Shown one piece after another: positions 6,419-9,023 of a stretch of DNA of 9,023 bases. How positions within the stretch are numbered: position 1 is the stretch's first letter; every line of letters starts with the position of its first letter. The position numbers were made by a program, and so were the translations under genes. Source of the DNA: Cyclobacteriaceae bacterium (GTDB lineage Bacteria; Bacteroidota; Bacteroidia; Cytophagales; Cyclobacteriaceae); assembly GCA_019751475.1 (NCBI GenBank), contig JAIENH010000269.1, positions 1 to 9,023 of the forward strand. The letters are read 5' to 3'. The notes beneath the pieces were generated by a model. That model made no database searches and was not told the origin of the DNA. It worked only from the letters and a program-made list of their open reading frames with translations.

Positions 6419-6507
6419 TAGTTCAGTTTAAAATATTTCAGCGGACGGGAATAAAGCCACTCCTGTCTTTGTCTAATCCACAAGCGCAAAAAGAAGTAAT
6501 CGCCACC

Positions 6508-7041
6508 ATGGTACAAACCGATGAGGAATTGGTAGAACGATCCAAACAGGGCGATGCGCAAGCCTTTAAGGAATTAGTCGTGCGGCACGAAGGGAAGGTA
6601 GCAGGAGTGGTGCACTCTATGTTGGGTGCCACGCCTGAAGCCGAAGACGTAGGACAAGACGTGTTCATACGTTTCTACCAAGCCTTGGATAAGTTTAAAG
6701 GTGAGTCGGCCGTGAGCACTTATTTGATCCGGATTGCTATCAATCTTTCGCTTAATGAGATTAAACGAAGAAAACGCAGGTTTTCTCTTTTTGCGAAAGA
6801 AGAGGAAGCAAGCGAGGTGAAGGCACCGGACGAAACCAGCGATTTACGCGATTGGGTGATGCATGAAGTAAATCGTCTCGGCCCGGAGTTTCAGTCGGTG
6901 GTGACGCTACGCATGCTGGAAGGTTACTCCACCGAAGAGACCGCCACTATTTTAGGAGTGCCCATGGGCACAGTGCTTTCACGATTGTCGCGCGCGCAGA
7001 AAAAATTGAAGATAGAATTAAGTAAACACCTGGAGATATGA
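6508..7041 (+). CDS. ECF-family RNA polymerase sigma factor
   Basis: This sigma-70 family protein directs RNA polymerase to a dedicated promoter set. From the ATG at 6508 it has 177 aa. Region 2 spans about residues 5-91: DEELVERSKQGDAQAFKELV, then EDVGQDVFIRFYQALDKFKGESAVSTYLIRIAINLSLNEIKRRKRR, covering core binding and -10 recognition. A charged linker follows, then region 4 at about 113-172 with the helix-turn-helix GYSTEETATILGVPMGTVLSRLSRAQKKLK. Regions 1 and 3 are absent, as expected for ECF factors. The reading frame is open upstream and a TTG at 6469 would add 13 plausible residues (SNPQAQKEVIAT before M), so the start is uncertain. The stop overlaps the next gene by 4 nt (ATGA), implying translational coupling to its likely anti-sigma factor. 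Confidence 0.92.
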   Translation: MVQTDEELVERSKQGDAQAFKELVVRHEGKVAGVVHSMLGATPEAEDVGQDVFIRFYQALDKFKGESAVSTYLIRIAINLSLNEIKRRKRRFSLFAKEEEASEVKAPDETSDLRDWVMHEVNRLGPEFQSVVTLRMLEGYSTEETATILGVPMGTVLSRLSRAQKKLKIELSKHLEI

Positions 7042-7466
7042 ACGCTACAGAAGCAGAAAATTTGTTCATCCGATCACTGGATGAAGATATCAGTGAAGCG
7101 GAGCGGCAGCAATTGTCAGAGGCACTTCGAAGTCACGATGGTCTTGCTCAACAACTCGAGAAGCATCGCACCCTGCGCGAACGAATGGTTAGAAAAGACA
7201 ATGCCTCCTTTGGACCTTACTTTGCGCAGAAAGTGATCAATCGTATTCAATCACTGCGCACGGAGATTGATGATCAGATCGTATTCTTTTTTCGAAAATA
7301 TCAGTTGGCAGCAATTGGAATTTTTGTCGCCCTGCTTGCTATAAACATTTTGTTTGCTGAGCAAGTAGATGTGGCCTCCGTGCTTGGATTGCAAGAGGCC
7401 TCAACGGTTTCGGCAGATGAAGATGTTCTCTCTTTTGATTTTTTGCAACCATTAACAAACGAATAG
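7038..7466 (+). CDS. Putative single-pass membrane anti-sigma factor
   Basis: The 142-aa product has a cytoplasmic N-terminal part (1-87), one TM helix (about 88-107, YQLAAIGIFVALLAINILFA) and a short acidic periplasmic tail (108-142). The N-terminus FIRSLDEDISEAERQQLSEALRSHDGLAQQLEKHRTLRERM is helical and resembles anti-sigma domains (small helical domain, then a linker into the TM helix). It lacks the HxxxCxxC zinc motif of ZAS-type anti-sigmas; there is no cysteine in the protein. Its start codon overlaps the sigma factor stop (ATGA), and the next gene starts 1 nt after its own stop. The anti-sigma role is inferred from this context, topology and weak sequence resemblance. Confidence 0.75.
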   Translation: MNATEAENLFIRSLDEDISEAERQQLSEALRSHDGLAQQLEKHRTLRERMVRKDNASFGPYFAQKVINRIQSLRTEIDDQIVFFFRKYQLAAIGIFVALLAINILFAEQVDVASVLGLQEASTVSADEDVLSFDFLQPLTNE

Positions 7467-7467
7467 C

Positions 7468-7863
7468 ATGACACCCGAACGAAAAAAAGCAGCCCTGTAT
7501 CTCGTACTCACTTTAATTATCGGCATCCTGATTGGTTCCCTGGTGCCAGCCTTCTACGGCCGGATGCGTCATCGCGGAGGTGATCATTCGAGAGGCTGGG
7601 ATCGATCGGAGGGGCGAATGGATCGCAAAGGACGTTTCGAAAAGATTGTATTCCGGATCGTCAAACCTGATTCAACGCAAGCGTCTCAGTTGCGCTCCAT
7701 TGTGCGAGAGACATCGGTAAAGATCGAGTCTCTGGAATGGCAATCCAGTGAACAAATGCGCAGCCTGATGGACTCTCTTCAGATAAAACTGCGACCGGTG
7801 TTGACCAACGAGCAATTAGAGCGATTGGAGAATTTTTCCAAGAGGCGACACAGGCCACACTAA
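7468..7863 (+). CDS. Membrane-anchored CpxP/Spy/CnrX-like periplasmic protein
   Basis: This 131-aa protein has an N-terminal TM anchor (about 9-28, ALYLVLTLIIGILIGSLVPAF) after a positively charged start, so the rest should be periplasmic. Residues 31-57 are rich in Arg, Gly, His and Asp with two methionines (GRMRHRGGDHSRGWDRSEGR), a possible metal-binding or flexible stretch. Residues 58-128 look alpha-helical, and the end VLTNEQLERLENF matches the LTxxQ-type pattern of CpxP/Spy chaperones and CnrX/NccX-type metal sensors. As third gene of a sigma/anti-sigma operon it would fit a sensor that controls anti-sigma release, as in the CnrYXH arrangement; that role is inference. The start ATG follows the preceding TAG by one base. 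Confidence 0.75.
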   Translation: MTPERKKAALYLVLTLIIGILIGSLVPAFYGRMRHRGGDHSRGWDRSEGRMDRKGRFEKIVFRIVKPDSTQASQLRSIVRETSVKIESLEWQSSEQMRSLMDSLQIKLRPVLTNEQLERLENFSKRRHRPH

Positions 7864-7873
7864 GTCTCTCAAA

Positions 7874-8003
7874 GGCATCTCTTAAAAAACCCTTGAGTAG
7901 TGAAACGTCATTCCGGCCTTTGAGCCGGAATCCTTATCTCAGGAAAGCACAAGTGGGATACCGGAACAAGTCCGGTATAACTGCAAGGGTTTTTAGAGAT
8001 GCC
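7874..8003. repeat. MITE-like element with terminal inverted repeats and two internal hairpins
   Basis: The left end (7874-7895, GGCATCTCT...CCCTTG) and right end (7984-8003, CAAGGG...AGAGATGCC) are inverted repeats of 22 and 20 nt, differing only by two inserted bases in the left arm. Inside are two perfect 8-bp hairpins: ATTCCGGC/GCCGGAAT (7910-7931, 6-nt loop) and ATACCGGA/TCCGGTAT (7958-7978, 5-nt loop). The 130-bp unit exactly fills the gap between two convergent genes, ending one base before the opposing stop codon. It encodes no protein. The outer arms read AAAAAACCCTTG and CAAGGGTTTTT, so it could also stop transcription from both sides. No clear target-site duplication is visible. 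Confidence 0.75.
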
Positions 8004-8004
8004 A

Positions 8005-9023
8005 TCAATTAAAGAGCACTTCATCAACGAAGAACCAGCCCTTTTCACGTTTTTTAGAAATGAACTCCGGCAACTTAGCCACCGGGCGAGCAATGAGTTT
8101 GAAACAGGTAAAATCCTTTCCGGCCACGGAGAAAACAATGCCTTTAACCTGAGTGGCTCCTGCCTTCGTTGGTTGCGCAGGCACAACCTTACTCACTAAC
8201 TGAAGACGGTCTTTAGTTTTGCCAGCCCACAGTTCAATTGATTCGGGCGGTACTAAATAAGCATACACATTCTCTCCATAGCTCACGGTTACTTCTCTAA
8301 TACCCGGGTTTTTTTCGAAGGTGAAGAGTGCTTCGAAGGGCTTATACCGAAAACCGAGCCAGACATTGCCGGTTTTTAGAATATCCACATTTCCTTTCGT
8401 GAAGTCAGTTAACGTTTTGCCGCCTTCACCTGGATAATCTTTTTCGGGAGCGGTGAGTAACTCTACGGATGAAGGTTTGTGACCACTCTTAAAAAAGATG
8501 AACTCAACAGACTGGCTTGCCCACCAACCTTCACGGCAAGCAATGGTGTTCATTCGCGTATAGCGATCAATCGGAATGGGGCCTTTGTATTCGGGACTCG
8601 TCAGCGTGTCGGGCTTGCTGCCATCAAGAGTGTAGCGAATAATGGTGCCGGGTAAATTGTGTTTTAACCGGATGAATTGTCCTTCTTTAATCAGGAGACT
8701 GTCATTTAATAAAATCGGAGGTGTGAGTCGCAGCGTTTCGTTGGACTGATATCCGAAATCCCAACGGATATTGGGATACTTCTTTTCAAGTGATTGAAAT
8801 TCGCTTTGCGTCACGGCCGTATTCCATACAAAAATCTCTTTCAACTCCGGCAGCGATGTAATTTCCTCCAGCGAAGCTGCATTCACGGAAGTGCCTGCTA
8901 CAGAAAGGCTCCGCAGCTTTTTTAGTTTTTTAAGATCGGAAACGATTTTTCCTGACACCTTGGTTTTGTTCAGGTTGAGTTTTTCGAGGTTCGTGAATTC
9001 GGCCAACGATTTTCCCTCTGCAT
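8005..9023 (-). CDS. LRR-like plus chitobiase-C/FN3-associated-type domain protein, C-terminal part (cut by window edge)
   Basis: The frame stays open to base 9023 with no stop, so the N-terminus lies outside the window; the TTG at 9004-9006 is just an internal codon. Visible regions in order are: leucine-rich-repeat-like units (LEKLNLNKTKVSG, LRSLSVAGTSVNAASLEEI, LKEIFVWNTAVTQSEF); then a domain with IRYTLDGSKPDTLTSPEYKGPI, the pattern of chitobiase/beta-hexosaminidase C-terminal (FN3-associated) domains; then about 150 residues of beta-rich sequence (VNVWLGF-like, REVTVSYGENVYAYLVPPESIELWAG) resembling a discoidin-like or carbohydrate-binding fold. The VWNTAVT phrase recalls LRRs in Bacteroidota and Planctomycetes proteins that start with a PSCyt1 c-type cytochrome domain, so the missing part may be such a domain. 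Likely extracytoplasmic; substrate unknown. Confidence 0.75.
   Translation of the reverse strand, partial: AEGKSLAEFTNLEKLNLNKTKVSGKIVSDLKKLKKLRSLSVAGTSVNAASLEEITSLPELKEIFVWNTAVTQSEFQSLEKKYPNIRWDFGYQSNETLRLTPPILLNDSLLIKEGQFIRLKHNLPGTIIRYTLDGSKPDTLTSPEYKGPIPIDRYTRMNTIACREGWWASQSVEFIFFKSGHKPSSVELLTAPEKDYPGEGGKTLTDFTKGNVDILKTGNVWLGFRYKPFEALFTFEKNPGIREVTVSYGENVYAYLVPPESIELWAGKTKDRLQLVSKVVPAQPTKAGATQVKGIVFSVAGKDFTCFKLIARPVAKLPEFISKKREKGWFFVDEVLFN

Larger units (their letters stand above)
6181..6507. other. Long intergenic region upstream of the sigma operon
   Basis: These 327 bases lie between the divergent PepSY-type gene and the ATG chosen for the sigma factor. They contain the minus-strand -7 box at 6200-6207, the candidate plus-strand promoter at 6274-6304 and three REP-like hairpins. 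If the sigma factor starts at the TTG at 6469, the gap is 288 bases. I see no convincing gene here; a 29-codon ORF at 6306-6395 has no support. Confidence 0.7.

Noticed and set aside
6464..6471. TGTCTTTG as a -7 box just upstream of the sigma factor
   Set aside because: It is one base off the consensus, has no -33 element at 19-20 nt, and is weaker than TAATTTTG at 6297-6304.
7874..8003. CRISPR-like or riboswitch reading of the repeated CCGG hairpins
   Set aside because: There are only two different hairpins, no regular spacers, and the region follows gene 3' ends on both sides, so neither an array nor a 5' leader fits.
7999..8199. 66-codon plus-strand ORF starting inside the MITE-like element
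   Set aside because: It runs antisense through the clear minus-strand gene at 8005-9023 and has no family resemblance.

Overview
The window looks like chromosomal DNA of a member of the Bacteroidota, most likely a Cytophagales-type organism. The reasons are: start codons lack Shine-Dalgarno sequences, several genes are preceded by the Bacteroidota -7 promoter motif TAnnTTTG, and the protein families are typical of that phylum (a DUF4136 lipoprotein, a PepSY-associated TM protein, and a PEP carboxylase with the GRGGPPARGG loop). This is inferred from sequence only; the species is not identified.

Left part (1-2220, all minus strand): a translation and nucleotide housekeeping cluster read as tRNA-Gln(TTG), prs (PRPP synthetase), rplY/ctc (ribosomal protein L25) and pth (peptidyl-tRNA hydrolase, cut by the window edge). 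A perfect -7 box, TACCTTTG, lies upstream of the tRNA. Terminator-shaped hairpins end only 10 nt before prs and 11 nt before pth, leaving no room for a promoter after them. They are therefore better read as leaky terminators or processing elements inside one transcription unit.

Middle (2266-6180): a DUF4136 lipoprotein gene (minus) diverges from ppc, a full-length PEP carboxylase (plus). ppc converges on a three-TM PepSY-associated membrane protein gene (minus). The 68-bp gap between the convergent genes is almost filled by a compound palindrome in which one left arm can pair with either of two right arms.

Right part (6181-9023): a 327-bp gap carries three small REP-like hairpins and a plausible promoter. 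After it comes a compact plus-strand operon: an ECF sigma factor, a single-TM anti-sigma-like protein overlapping it by ATGA, and a membrane-anchored CpxP/Spy/CnrX-like protein 1 nt further on. The layout suggests an envelope-stress or metal-sensing circuit (sigma, anti-sigma, sensor). A 130-bp MITE-like element with 20-22 nt terminal inverted repeats and two internal hairpins separates this operon from a convergent gene. That last gene runs off the right edge and encodes LRR-like repeats, a chitobiase-C/FN3-associated-type domain and a beta-rich C-terminal region.

No clearly new multi-gene system is visible. The most unusual material is in the non-coding structures: the alternative-pairing palindrome, the MITE-like element, the REP-like hairpins and the hairpins abutting prs and pth.
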